In this document: positions 53,603-61,604 of the stretch, one piece after another | Numbering within the stretch: the first letter of the stretch is position 1 | Layout: each line of letters starts with the position of its first letter | Source of the DNA: Leptolyngbya sp. BL0902 | Lineage (GTDB): Bacteria > Cyanobacteriota > Cyanobacteriia > Phormidesmidales > Phormidesmidaceae | Direction: 5' to 3' | Length of the DNA: 64,000 nt | Assembly (NCBI RefSeq): GCF_016403105.1 | Contig: NZ_CP046155.1 | Span: 1,426,001 to 1,490,000, forward strand | The notes under the pieces: model-generated | Databases searched by the model: none | What the model saw: the letters and a program-made list of their open reading frames with translations, nothing else | Told to the model about the DNA's origin: nothing | Program-made: the position numbers and the translations under genes

Positions 53603-54208
53603 ATGATTCTTGTGATTGACAATTACGATAGCTTTACCTACAACCTGGTGCAGTACCTAGGGGAGTTGGGCCAAGAACTATCCGTGGCCCAAGATTTGAG
53701 GGTCTATCGTAACGACCAAATTAGCTTAGAGGAGATCAAAGCCCTGGCCCCCGATGGGATTGTGATTTCCCCTGGCCCCGGCACCCCCGACGATTCTGGC
53801 GTGTCTCTGGCGATCATCCAGACCCTTGGCCCCACGGTGCCCATTTTGGGGGTGTGTTTGGGCCACCAAAGCATTGGTCAGGTGTTTGGGGGCAACGTCA
53901 TTCGAGCCCCAGAGCTGATGCACGGCAAAACCTCCCCCATCTATCACAAGGGGCAGGGGGTGTTTGCAGGGCTGGATAACCCGTTTCAGGCCACCCGCTA
54001 CCACAGTTTGGTGATTGAACCCGCGTCGTGCCCTGAGGATCTAGAGGTAACGGCCTGGGTGGAGGACGGCACCATCATGGGGGTGCAGCACCGCCACTAT
54101 CCCACCCTCCAGGGGGTGCAGTTTCACCCCGAAAGCATTTTGACCGACTGCGGCAAACAGATTCTCCGCAACTTCCTGATCTCGATCCCCGTTCCGGTGG
54201 CGGCGTAG
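53603..54208 (+). CDS. trpG: Anthranilate synthase / aminodeoxychorismate synthase glutamine amidotransferase
   Basis: A 201-residue class I glutamine amidotransferase that supplies ammonia for anthranilate (tryptophan) and possibly aminodeoxychorismate (folate). The start [36 protein letters not shown], catalytic cysteine in [11 protein letters not shown] and the His-Glu pair in VQFHPESIL are all present. The ATG at 53603 is preferred over the open frame from 53552, which runs into dgkA. It forms a tight cluster with ybeY and dgkA. Confidence 0.94.
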   Translation: MILVIDNYDSFTYNLVQYLGELGQELSVAQDLRVYRNDQISLEEIKALAPDGIVISPGPGTPDDSGVSLAIIQTLGPTVPILGVCLGHQSIGQVFGGNVIRAPELMHGKTSPIYHKGQGVFAGLDNPFQATRYHSLVIEPASCPEDLEVTAWVEDGTIMGVQHRHYPTLQGVQFHPESILTDCGKQILRNFLISIPVPVAA

Positions 54209-54296
54209 CACGTAACCCGATCTGCACCCGATCTGCACGGCCTTGACTCTGTATCTGGTATCGCCCTGGCAAAACTAGGTAATACCAGATGCGGGA

Positions 54297-54884
54297 CTAG
54301 GAGACTTCCTGAAGCTCTGGGGCAGCTTGGGCGGCGAGGGCTTTTTCCTTATCTAGGCGGCGCTTGCGGGCATAGAGCTGAATGGTGGCGGCCATGAAGA
54401 CAACCAGTCCAGCGATGAGCCAGGTGGTAGCTCCGGTGGGGAAGTTGTTTTTGAAGATGACCAGCATCACAATCACCACCAGCAGCAGGGTGGGCGCTTC
54501 GTTTAAGGCCCGCAGCTTTTGGCTAGACCATCGGCACTCGCCCCGCTGAAGCTGCCCCATCAGCCGTCCGCAGTAGACGTGGTAGGCCAGCAGCAGCCCC
54601 ACAAAGCCCAGCTTGACGTGCATCCAGCCATCTTTGAGATATTCCGGCATTTGCACCAGCAGCCCCACGGCCATGGCCACGGTCACAACCATGCCGGGGG
54701 TGGTGATGATGTTGTACAGCCGCCGCTCCATGATTTCGTACTGGGCTTTCAGGATGCCCTGGGCGGGTTCTGGCTCGGCTTCAGCTTCAACGTGATAAAT
54801 GAACAGGCGTACTAGGTAGAACAACCCTGCAAACCAGACAACGACGCCAATAATGTGAAAGGCTTTGAACCAGTAATACGCCAT
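54297..54884 (-). CDS. hemJ: Protoporphyrinogen IX oxidase HemJ
   Basis: A 195-residue membrane protein of the HemJ type, which oxidises protoporphyrinogen IX to protoporphyrin IX in most cyanobacteria. It shows YYWFKAFHIIGVVVWFAGLFYLVRLFIYH in two pieces with the conserved His, MERRLYNIITTPGMV, WMHVKLGFVGLLLAYH and RALNEAPTLLLVVIVMLVI. The C-terminus is a charged extension. The ATG at 54884 is chosen over 54986 because the family N-terminus begins there. It is divergent from sodB. Confidence 0.93.
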   Translation of the reverse strand: MAYYWFKAFHIIGVVVWFAGLFYLVRLFIYHVEAEAEPEPAQGILKAQYEIMERRLYNIITTPGMVVTVAMAVGLLVQMPEYLKDGWMHVKLGFVGLLLAYHVYCGRLMGQLQRGECRWSSQKLRALNEAPTLLLVVIVMLVIFKNNFPTGATTWLIAGLVVFMAATIQLYARKRRLDKEKALAAQAAPELQEVS

Positions 54885-55073
54885 AGGACTTGTGCTGCAA
54901 CGATAGGGAGGAGGATAAGCGCCTCTCCACTGGGGAAAGGACGTTAGGAAAAGGGCCACAGAACAGCGATGTACTCCACTACCCAACCGGGCTAGGGGAA
55001 TATTGCAAACCGTTAAGCCCGCTTTTTATTGTTATGCAGGGGTTTACCTATAGAAAAGAAACTGCGATGGTTC

Positions 55074-55092
55074 TTAACGTTTAGCGCGTTAA
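55074..55092. promoter_or_regulatory. Inverted repeat upstream of sodB (candidate regulatory site)
   Basis: TTAACG-TTTAGCG-CGTTAA lies 89 bp before the sodB ATG in the hemJ/sodB divergent region. Its place suggests an operator, but it matches no consensus I can name with confidence. Confidence 0.35.
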
Positions 55093-55180
55093 AAGGGACG
55101 ATGCCCCTCCCCCGGATAGGTATAGCGCGGAGTCTGGAGGGCCTTCTACTATGAAAACGTCCCTTTTCTGTTGGAGCCCT

Positions 55181-55780
55181 ATGGCTTACGAATTAGCTCC
55201 GTTGCCCTACGCCTACGATGCGCTAGCGCCCCATATCTCGAAAAGCACCCTAGAGTTCCACCACGACAAACACCACGCCGCCTACGTCAACAACTACAAC
55301 AAAGCGGTGGAGGGCACCCCCCACGACAGTCAGCCTATCGAAGCGGTGATCAAAGCCATCGCTGGGGATGCCGCGATGCAGGGGGTGTTTAACAATGCCG
55401 CCCAAGCCTGGAACCACACCTTTTACTGGAACTCCATCAAGCCCGGTGGCGGTGGTTCCCCCACGGGGGAACTGGCCCAAAAAATTGAGGCCGACTTCGG
55501 TGGCTACGACAAGTTTGTAGAAGCCTTCAAAGCCGCTGGGGCGACCCAGTTTGGCAGCGGTTGGGCTTGGCTGGTGCTGGATGGCGGCACCCTAAAAGTG
55601 ACCAAAACGGGCAACGCCGAGAACCCCCTCACCGCGGGCCAAGTGCCCTTGATCACTATGGATGTGTGGGAACACGCCTACTATTTGGACTACCAAAATC
55701 GTCGGCCTGACTACATTGATACGTTCCTCAACCACCTGGTGAACTGGGACTTTGCTGCCCAGAACCTAGCCAGCGCCTAG
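55181..55780 (+). CDS. sodB: Iron superoxide dismutase
   Basis: A 199-residue enzyme that converts superoxide to hydrogen peroxide and oxygen. Metal ligands are seen in FHHDKHHAAYV, WNHTFYWNS and DVWEHAYYLDYQNRR. The segment GVFNNAAQAWNHTFYW, with Gln in the N-terminal half, is the Fe-type signature. The ATG at 55181 gives the normal MAYELAPLPYAYDAL; an upstream frame from 55151 is an unlikely 10-residue extension. An inverted repeat with a T-run follows. Confidence 0.96.
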   Translation: MAYELAPLPYAYDALAPHISKSTLEFHHDKHHAAYVNNYNKAVEGTPHDSQPIEAVIKAIAGDAAMQGVFNNAAQAWNHTFYWNSIKPGGGGSPTGELAQKIEADFGGYDKFVEAFKAAGATQFGSGWAWLVLDGGTLKVTKTGNAENPLTAGQVPLITMDVWEHAYYLDYQNRRPDYIDTFLNHLVNWDFAAQNLASA

Positions 55781-55807
55781 AGCCCAGAATCCGATCAACT
55801 CGGCAGG

Positions 55808-55868
55808 AACCCGGTTTTTAGGTCGCAAGGGCTACGCTGATAGCACAGCCACCCAAAAGCCGGGTTTT
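55808..55868 (+). terminator. Probable terminator after sodB
   Basis: AACCCGG (55808-55814) pairs with CCGGGTT (55860-55866), which is followed by TT. Extra pairing of the inner T- and A-runs is possible. The loop is long (about 45 bases), so the call is tentative. Confidence 0.45.
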
Positions 55869-55981
55869 CATCCTCCGTCCCAACCCTGTGGCATGGTGGA
55901 ATCATGGGTTTTGGCTACGTTCTCTGTCCTGCGTGCTCTGCTCTGTGTTGTCACCCCTTCAGCTCTCTGGCCTAGCGTCCC

Positions 55982-56200
55982 ATGCTGTTCTCAGACCCCG
56001 ATTACCCCCACGTGGTGATGTCCTTTGCCTATCGAGGCTTTTGGCTCGAAATTGACCAAGGCGAGGATCAAGGGCTGGTGCTGTTTTCGGTGTGGGCCAC
56101 CCACGACCGAGGCTGTGCTGTCGCAGTGCCCGGTGTCTACAGCCGCCGCGAAGCCATCTACAAAGCCAAGCGCTGGGTAGATCAGCGCCTCAACCCTTAG
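55982..56200 (+). CDS. Small conserved-looking protein of unknown function
   Basis: A 72-residue soluble protein (MLFSDPDYPHVVMSFAYRG start). It has alternating strands (FWLEIDQGEDQGLVLFSVW), a conserved-looking TYxRREAIYKAKRWVDQRL-type helix at the C-terminus (YSRREAIYKAKRWVDQRLN) and no signal or membrane segment. Good codon use and a natural start support a real gene; the family is not recognised. Confidence 0.65.
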   Translation: MLFSDPDYPHVVMSFAYRGFWLEIDQGEDQGLVLFSVWATHDRGCAVAVPGVYSRREAIYKAKRWVDQRLNP

Positions 56201-56353
56201 CCAACCCAGGGCTGATTCTGGAAACCTTCAGCCGCCAGCCCCAAAACCAACACCTCAAAGCGGTATGGGATAACAGCTACCGCCTTGAGACTCTGCCCCC
56301 GCAAAATGAGGCGCGTTGGCCCTGGGGATGCCCAGGAGTAGGAGTCAGAATCC

Positions 56354-57427
56354 CTAACTGGCTGAGACGGGCAGTTTGAGATCTATCAGGCTGAGGAGGC
56401 GATCTAGATCGAGGTGGTTGGCTACCAAATCTTGTACACACTGCACCTTGATGGGCTGATGCAGCCGCACCTGGCCAAAGAGCTCGTCAATGCGCTCGAC
56501 GGTGGAGAGGGTGTCGGAATCTACCGCCAGGATGGGAATTTCTAGGTCAGACGCCCGCTCCAGAATGGTGGGAATGGGAGGAATTTGCCCCGTTAGCACA
56601 AGGCACTGTGTGGAGGTTTCTAGGGCCGCAAACTGGATGTCGCTGCGGTCGCCCCCAGTGACAACGGCCATATTGAGCCCCTTGCGGAAGTAGCGCAGGG
56701 CAGAATTGACGTTCATCGCCCCAATCGTCAGGGTTTCCACCATCAGTTCCATACGGTCGGGGCAGCAGAGAATTTCGGCGTGCAGCCGCTCCACAATTTC
56801 CCCAACGGTGATGCTCCGCATGATGGGAGATCGAGGAAACAGCGCCAGCACCGGAATGTTGAGCCGTTCTAGGAAGGGTTTTGTCACCTGGTGGGCGGTC
56901 TCCAGTTCATCATCGGGCACGTCGTTGAGGATGACCCCAACCAGGTGATCCCCTAGTTGCGCCTTGGCGGCCAGCAGTCGATCCACCAGCAGTTGAGAGT
57001 CGTAGCGCGTGACCAGCAGCACCGAGGCATCTAGGGCGTAGGCCATGGCGGGCAGGGAAAGATTGAGGAGGGTGCCCTCGGTCAGATTGCCGGGGCCTTC
57101 TAGCAGCAGCAGGGTTTCTCCCTGGCTTTCGCGGTAGGAGGTCAGGCTGTAGTCATCCGCGCCACCTAGGGCAAGGCGTTCATCGACGGTGGCTGGGGTG
57201 AGGGAGGCTACCGGAGGATAGTAGCGATTGGCGGGCAGCTTCAGGGTTTCTATAATAAAGTCGAGGTCGGGGTCGAGGGCCGCTTCGTTGTAGGCGCTGC
57301 CGAGGGGCTTGCCAAAGGCAATATCCACCCCCATGGCCTGAAGTTGTAGCCCGATCCCCAGGATGGCTGCCGACTTGCCGCTATAGGGCTCGGTCGATCC
57401 AATAAGTAAATGCTTTGAACTGGACAC
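56354..57427 (-). CDS. BioD-like/DRTGG-domain ATPase (phosphotransacetylase N-terminal type)
   Basis: A 357-residue protein. Residues 1-210 are a P-loop NTPase of the dethiobiotin-synthetase type (HLLIGSTEPYSGKSAAILGIG, LLLEGPGNL, SVLLVTRYDS, VGVILNDVPDDE). Residues 215-330 are a DRTGG domain (MELMVETLTIGAMNVNSALR, NMAVVTGGDRSDIQFAALET, CLVLTG). The same pair forms the N-terminal regulatory part of long phosphotransacetylases, but no acetyltransferase domain follows here. Stand-alone versions are found throughout cyanobacteria without a fixed function. Confidence 0.82.
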   Translation of the reverse strand: MSSSKHLLIGSTEPYSGKSAAILGIGLQLQAMGVDIAFGKPLGSAYNEAALDPDLDFIIETLKLPANRYYPPVASLTPATVDERLALGGADDYSLTSYRESQGETLLLLEGPGNLTEGTLLNLSLPAMAYALDASVLLVTRYDSQLLVDRLLAAKAQLGDHLVGVILNDVPDDELETAHQVTKPFLERLNIPVLALFPRSPIMRSITVGEIVERLHAEILCCPDRMELMVETLTIGAMNVNSALRYFRKGLNMAVVTGGDRSDIQFAALETSTQCLVLTGQIPPIPTILERASDLEIPILAVDSDTLSTVERIDELFGQVRLHQPIKVQCVQDLVANHLDLDRLLSLIDLKLPVSAS

Positions 57428-57669
57428 GCCATCACTCCTTCACAAGGGGGAACCGTTTAGTCTCTAGAGTAGACCAAACTCGGCCATTCTTAATACCCAC
57501 GGCAGCACCCACGGCAATACCCGCGACTAGGGCACCGTGTATCCCTACGGTGCTGAATATCACCCCATCGCCCTTGGGTCTGAGGCCGCCAGGGCACCCC
57601 AATCTAAGCCACCCCACCCAGGGTGTAGTTCTCCCTAGGAAGGAAACCTGGGCCTGCGGTGTTGTGGCG

Positions 57670-58050
57670 CTAATCTTCTGCTCGCAGCAGTTTGCGATAA
57701 AACGCCTTAGAGAAGTCTGGGGCTCGTTTGTTGCGAAGGGCCACAATGACGTCAAACAGGAAGTCTACAAACTCAAAGGTCGCCATCACAATTTCGTAGC
57801 TGAGGTCGGCATCGCCATCAAATTGAAGACGACACCGGGTCAGGTCAGCGGGCAACATTGAGACGTTCCAAGTGGCGATAAACGAGATACTCTCTCCCCC
57901 CTCAATGTGGCGCTCTCCCTCTAGGTTGCCCTGTTTATAGAGAGAGATCGCGTAGGGTAGGGCGGCGCGCTTGTTCCCTTGGTAGTAGGGTAAGTACACG
58001 CCAACATCTTGTTTACCAGCGGGTTGAATATCCTCAAAGGTCAAGCGCAT
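57670..58050 (-). CDS. ebsA: Probable EbsA (biofilm-suppression / type IV pilus) protein
   Basis: A 126-residue protein with KQDVGVYLPYYQGNKRAALP, EGERHIEGGESISFIATWNV, TRCRLQFDGDADLSYEIVM and FEFVDFLFDVIVAL. I recall this pattern from the cyanobacterial EbsA family. In Synechococcus elongatus, EbsA joins Hfq and the pilus ATPase PilB in a complex needed for pilus assembly and biofilm suppression (established there). The assignment is by memory of the motif and needs a search. It is divergent from the glycosyltransferase gene. Confidence 0.6.
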   Translation of the reverse strand: MRLTFEDIQPAGKQDVGVYLPYYQGNKRAALPYAISLYKQGNLEGERHIEGGESISFIATWNVSMLPADLTRCRLQFDGDADLSYEIVMATFEFVDFLFDVIVALRNKRAPDFSKAFYRKLLRAED

Positions 58051-58443
58051 GGGTATGGGCCTTAAAGTGTGGCTAGGGGTTCACAGGAATGGAGGTGGGG
58101 CGACGTCCCTAGGGTTAGCATTGGGGGAGACTAGGGGCTCCACGGGGGCTTTCAAGGGAACTAGAGGTCAGGGTACCGCGAACTGGCCAGGACGAATCAT
58201 CAGAATCTCTGAAAAATTGCGTCACTGGAGTAAACCTAGGCTCGGCAGCGCCATCCTGGGGTCTTATTTTTAACATTCCCCGTTGAGGCGACAAGGCATC
58301 ACGCTATTTTTTTCTTCAAAATCAGGGATGATAAAGCTGAATAGTTTGTAACTCTAGGTAACACTCACGCCGAATGTGGTGGGGTATGTGGTGCGGCTGT
58401 TCTTGGCTGCGTTGCTGCTGCCCTCTGTTGATTCCCGTCGTCC
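58051..58443. other. Divergent intergenic region ebsA/glycosyltransferase
   Basis: 393 bp with no gene I can support; short frames here lack ribosome-binding sites and family features. A run of seven T at about 58301-58312 is the only notable element. Promoters for both neighbours are expected. Confidence 0.5.
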
Positions 58444-59874
58444 ATGATGAACTCCCCCAAAGCTGTGTTTCAACCCCTTGCTGACCTCGACCTTGATGAT
58501 TTTCCAGGCTATGCAGGCCGTCGCCGCAAGGCAGCGTTAACCCTGTCTCTGCTGTGGGGCAGTACCGTGGCGCTCCACCTTCTATCCTGGGGAAGTTGGG
58601 TGATGCTGGGGCTGATGGCGGTGCTATCGACCCATGCCCTGCGGGTGATGCTGGCCCGCCCTCGCCTGGGGCCAACGCCGCTACCGTCCCAGGTCGTGGA
58701 GCGGGAATTATCCGTCGAGGGCGATGCCATGGGGCAGACTTCTGCGGCCAGCCTTCGCCCAGACGCCGATCCCTGGCCCTACGTCTCGCTATTGGTGGCG
58801 GCCAAAAACGAAGAAGCTGTCATCCAGCGCTTGGTAACGGCCCTGTGTAATCTGGACTATCCCAGTCACCGCTACGAGGTCTGGATCATCGACGATCACA
58901 GCACCGACCGCACCGCCCAGCGCTTGCAGGCGCTCCGGCAGCGTTACCCCCAACTGCGGGTACTGCATCGATCCGCCAACGCCACCGGGGGCAAGTCTGG
59001 AGCCCTCAACCAGGTCTGGCCCGATACCCAGGGCGACATCATCGGAGTATTTGATGCCGACGCCCAGGTACCCAAGGATTTGCTGCGCCACATTGTCCCC
59101 ATGTTTGAGACAGAACAGGTAGGGGCCGTGCAAATGCAGAAGGCCATTGTAAACCGGGCCAAAAACTGGCTCACCCGGGGACAACAGGCCGAAATGGCCC
59201 TAGATACCTACTTTCAGCAGCAGCGCATTGCTCTAGGTGGTATTGGCGAACTGCGGGGCAACGGCCAATTTGTGCGGCGGCGTGCGCTGATCCAGTGCGG
59301 CGGCTGGAACGAAGAAACCATCACCGACGACCTCGACCTCACCCTACGCCTCCACTTCAGCGGCTGGGACATTGAGTTTTTGCTCCACCCCGCCGTAGAT
59401 GAAGAGGGGGTAGAACGTCCCCTGTCGCTGTGGCACCAGCGCAACCGTTGGGCCGAGGGCGGCTACCAGCGCTACCTCGACTACTGGCGCTTCATTGCCC
59501 AGAGTCGTCTCACCCCCGGCAAAACCCTAGACATGGCCGCTTTCTGGCTGATTCAGTACGGCCTACCCACCGTGGCCCTGCCCGACTTTGCCCTGGCCCT
59601 CCTGCGCCATCGCCTGCCCGTCTTCCTGCCCGTTTCTGGCCTTGCCCTCACCCTCTCCGTGGTGGGAATGTACTGCGGTCTGCGCCGCACCCAACGCCAA
59701 CCCCACTGGGCCAGTGCCCTCCTCACCCTCTGGGGCAACCTCTATATGCTGCACTGGCTGCTGGTGATTTCTACCATGGCCCTGCGGCTCTCGGTGCGAC
59801 CCAAGCGTCTCCGCTGGGTCAAAACCGCCCACCAAGGCAGCGAAGACGACCTCCAAGTGGACGGGTCGGCCTAG
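58444..59874 (+). CDS. Membrane glycosyltransferase, family 2
   Basis: A 476-residue processive-type GT2 enzyme. Two N-terminal helices (ALTLSLLWGSTVALHLLSWG, WVMLGLMAVLSTHALRVML) precede the catalytic domain: SLLVAAKNEEAVIQRLV, WIIDDHSTDRTAQRL, the DxD motif in GVFDADAQVPKD, the catalytic ITDDLDLTLRLHFSGW and QRNRW in LWHQRNRWAEGG. Three or four helices end the protein. The QxxRW motif points to polymer synthesis (cellulose-synthase or hyaluronan-like group), but the sugar is unknown. The ATG at 58447 is an alternative start. Confidence 0.88.
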   Translation: MMNSPKAVFQPLADLDLDDFPGYAGRRRKAALTLSLLWGSTVALHLLSWGSWVMLGLMAVLSTHALRVMLARPRLGPTPLPSQVVERELSVEGDAMGQTSAASLRPDADPWPYVSLLVAAKNEEAVIQRLVTALCNLDYPSHRYEVWIIDDHSTDRTAQRLQALRQRYPQLRVLHRSANATGGKSGALNQVWPDTQGDIIGVFDADAQVPKDLLRHIVPMFETEQVGAVQMQKAIVNRAKNWLTRGQQAEMALDTYFQQQRIALGGIGELRGNGQFVRRRALIQCGGWNEETITDDLDLTLRLHFSGWDIEFLLHPAVDEEGVERPLSLWHQRNRWAEGGYQRYLDYWRFIAQSRLTPGKTLDMAAFWLIQYGLPTVALPDFALALLRHRLPVFLPVSGLALTLSVVGMYCGLRRTQRQPHWASALLTLWGNLYMLHWLLVISTMALRLSVRPKRLRWVKTAHQGSEDDLQVDGSA

Positions 59875-59990
59875 GGGCATCATCACCTGGGCGGGGGTGG
59901 AGCAGGAAGGGCTGATCCTCCCCTGCCATAACGAACTCCGACCGTCTGGTTGGTTTGGTGACACGCCATAGCCCAAGAGAGAGGCATCGC

Positions 59991-60389
59991 ATGACCCCTG
60001 ATTTCCCGAAACCCGCCCTGACCCTGGCTATTGTGGAGGGCACCTTTGCCATTCACCGCTTGGCCCCTACCGCTGAGGTTCCCCCAGAAATTCTGCATCA
60101 AGCCATATTTAGCGTGATGCGTACTCCCCAGGAATTGTCTCTGCTGGTACGAGAGGAGGTGCCCATTGTGGCTGACAAAACCGAACTGGGCTGGCGGGGG
60201 ATGGTGATTCAGGGGCCTCTCAACTTTGGGATGACAGGGGTATTGTCGGCAATTTCCAACGTGTTAGCGGCGGCCCAGGTCAGTATTTTTGCCCTATCCA
60301 CCTACGACACAGATTATATTTTCGTGAAGGCTGACCAACTAGAATCTGCCTGCAACGCCCTGCGTCGAGCGGGCTACGGCCTGCTTTAG
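59991..60389 (+). CDS. ACT-domain protein
   Basis: A 132-residue protein with two ACT-like halves of the aspartokinase/CASTOR type: LAIVEGTFAIHRLAP, LSLLVREEVPI in the first half and WRGMVIQGPLNFGMTGVLSAISNVLAAAQVSIFALSTYDTDY-type text (in pieces) in the second. Such proteins bind small ligands, often amino acids. The ATG at 59991 has AGAGAGG six bases upstream and is preferred over the GTG at 59955. Function is not known. Confidence 0.82.
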   Translation: MTPDFPKPALTLAIVEGTFAIHRLAPTAEVPPEILHQAIFSVMRTPQELSLLVREEVPIVADKTELGWRGMVIQGPLNFGMTGVLSAISNVLAAAQVSIFALSTYDTDYIFVKADQLESACNALRRAGYGLL

Positions 60390-60512
60390 GGGTTGCTGGG
60401 AGAAGAGGGGCTGGGGGTGAGGGCATTCAGGGACTTTGCGATCTAGTGAGCCTGAGACGTTGGCACACCCAAGCCTCGGATCGCCACTGCCCTGGGATCG
60501 CTGGGGGTTCCG

Positions 60513-60551
60513 AACGCCATTTCCCAACGCCATTTCTGAACGCCATTTTAG
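60513..60551. repeat. Three 13-bp tandem repeats upstream of gloA
   Basis: AACGCCATTT begins at 60513, 60526 and 60539, with three variable bases closing each 13-bp unit. The last copy ends 52 bp before the gloA start. It may be a regulatory array or a neutral repeat. Confidence 0.8.
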
Positions 60552-60602
60552 GCGGAGACTCGGCACAATGAAAAAGACCCGTTTTTGGAGGCTACCAAGA
60601 CC

Positions 60603-61013
60603 ATGCGACTTCTACACACCATGCTGCGAGTGGGCGATCTAGAGCGTTCCCTCAAGTTCTACTGCGATGTGTTGGGGATGAAACTGTTCCGCAAAAAGGA
60701 CTATCCCGGCGGAGAATTTACCCTGGCCTTTGTGGGCTACGGCGATGAGGCCGACCACACGGTTCTAGAACTCACCTACAACTGGGGTGTGGATAGCTAT
60801 GACCTAGGCAGCGCCTACGGCCACATTGCCCTCGGCGTAGACGACATTTACCAAACCTGCAAGCAAATTCAGGCCATGGGCGGCGAAGTGGTGCGAGAAC
60901 CCGGCCCCATGAAGCATGGATCAACGGTGATTGCCTTTGTGCAGGATCCAGACGGCTATAAGGTAGAGCTCATCCAACTGGGCACGTCCGCAGGTACCGC
61001 CAAGGCGAGCTAG
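60603..61013 (+). CDS. gloA: Lactoylglutathione lyase (glyoxalase I)
   Basis: A 136-residue enzyme that turns the methylglyoxal-glutathione adduct into S-lactoylglutathione. It has [26 protein letters not shown] with the first His ligand, [22 protein letters not shown] with Glu and His ligands, and [13 protein letters not shown] with the last Glu. The ATG at 60603 has GGAGG 11 bases upstream; the frame from 60585 adds six residues. It converges with the GNAT acetyltransferase gene. Confidence 0.95.
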   Translation: MRLLHTMLRVGDLERSLKFYCDVLGMKLFRKKDYPGGEFTLAFVGYGDEADHTVLELTYNWGVDSYDLGSAYGHIALGVDDIYQTCKQIQAMGGEVVREPGPMKHGSTVIAFVQDPDGYKVELIQLGTSAGTAKAS

Positions 61014-61035
61014 TCCAAGCTAGGGTGCGCCCTAG

Positions 61036-61073
61036 GCTACGTCCGGGAGGTTCCTAAGCCTGCCGGACGTAGC
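61036..61073. terminator. Perfect 11-bp inverted repeat between gloA and the GNAT gene
   Basis: GCTACGTCCGG (61036-61046) and CCGGACGTAGC (61063-61073) enclose a 16-base loop. It sits midway between two convergent genes and probably stops or stabilises both transcripts, although no strong T-run follows on either side. Confidence 0.6.
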
Positions 61074-61098
61074 GAAGACCTAGCGAAATTAAGAGAAA

Positions 61099-61599
61099 TC
61101 ATGGCTTGGAGAGATCCTTTCCGTCAAGACTGATCGGGCGTTTCATCAGGATGGCCTCGGGCTGGTAGCCCAGCTTTTGATATAGCGCCTGGGCCGGGGC
61201 ATTTTCGCTAAATACTTGCAGGCTGATTTGGGTGTAACCTTCCGCCTGCGCCCACTGGTGGGCCGTATGCAGCAGTTCTGTGGCCAATCCGTTGCGGCGG
61301 TGGTCAGGGTGAACGTAAAGCAGCAGCACGTAGGGGTGAAGTAGGCCGCTGCGTTGATCGGTGGCTTGGCCCAGCCAAATGCAGCCCACGGCAATGGTAG
61401 ACCCTCGGCTCCTAGGACGTTCTATAATCCACAGCGGCGTATCGCCAGAGAGATAGCGATCTACGGTGGCAGCAAGGTGCTGGATCGGCAGGCTGTCGTC
61501 CAATTCTTGGTAGGTACGCTCCATGAATTTGACCAGGGTGGCCCGGTCTAGGGGAGATCCTAATCGCAGGTGATAGCCAGGAATGGGACAGGAAGCCAT
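61099..61599 (-). CDS. GNAT-family N-acetyltransferase
   Basis: A 166-residue acetyl-CoA-dependent acyltransferase. The acetyl-CoA-binding motif A reads LLLYVHPDHRRNGLATELL, and motif B is seen as ISLQVFSENAPAQALYQKLGYQPEAILMKR in order. The ATG at 61599 lies 5 bp after the stop of the ABC-class ATPase gene (61605). The open frame up to 61701 only overlaps that gene. The substrate cannot be predicted. Confidence 0.88.
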   Translation of the reverse strand: MASCPIPGYHLRLGSPLDRATLVKFMERTYQELDDSLPIQHLAATVDRYLSGDTPLWIIERPRSRGSTIAVGCIWLGQATDQRSGLLHPYVLLLYVHPDHRRNGLATELLHTAHQWAQAEGYTQISLQVFSENAPAQALYQKLGYQPEAILMKRPISLDGKDLSKP

Positions 61600-61604
61600 G
61601 GGGG

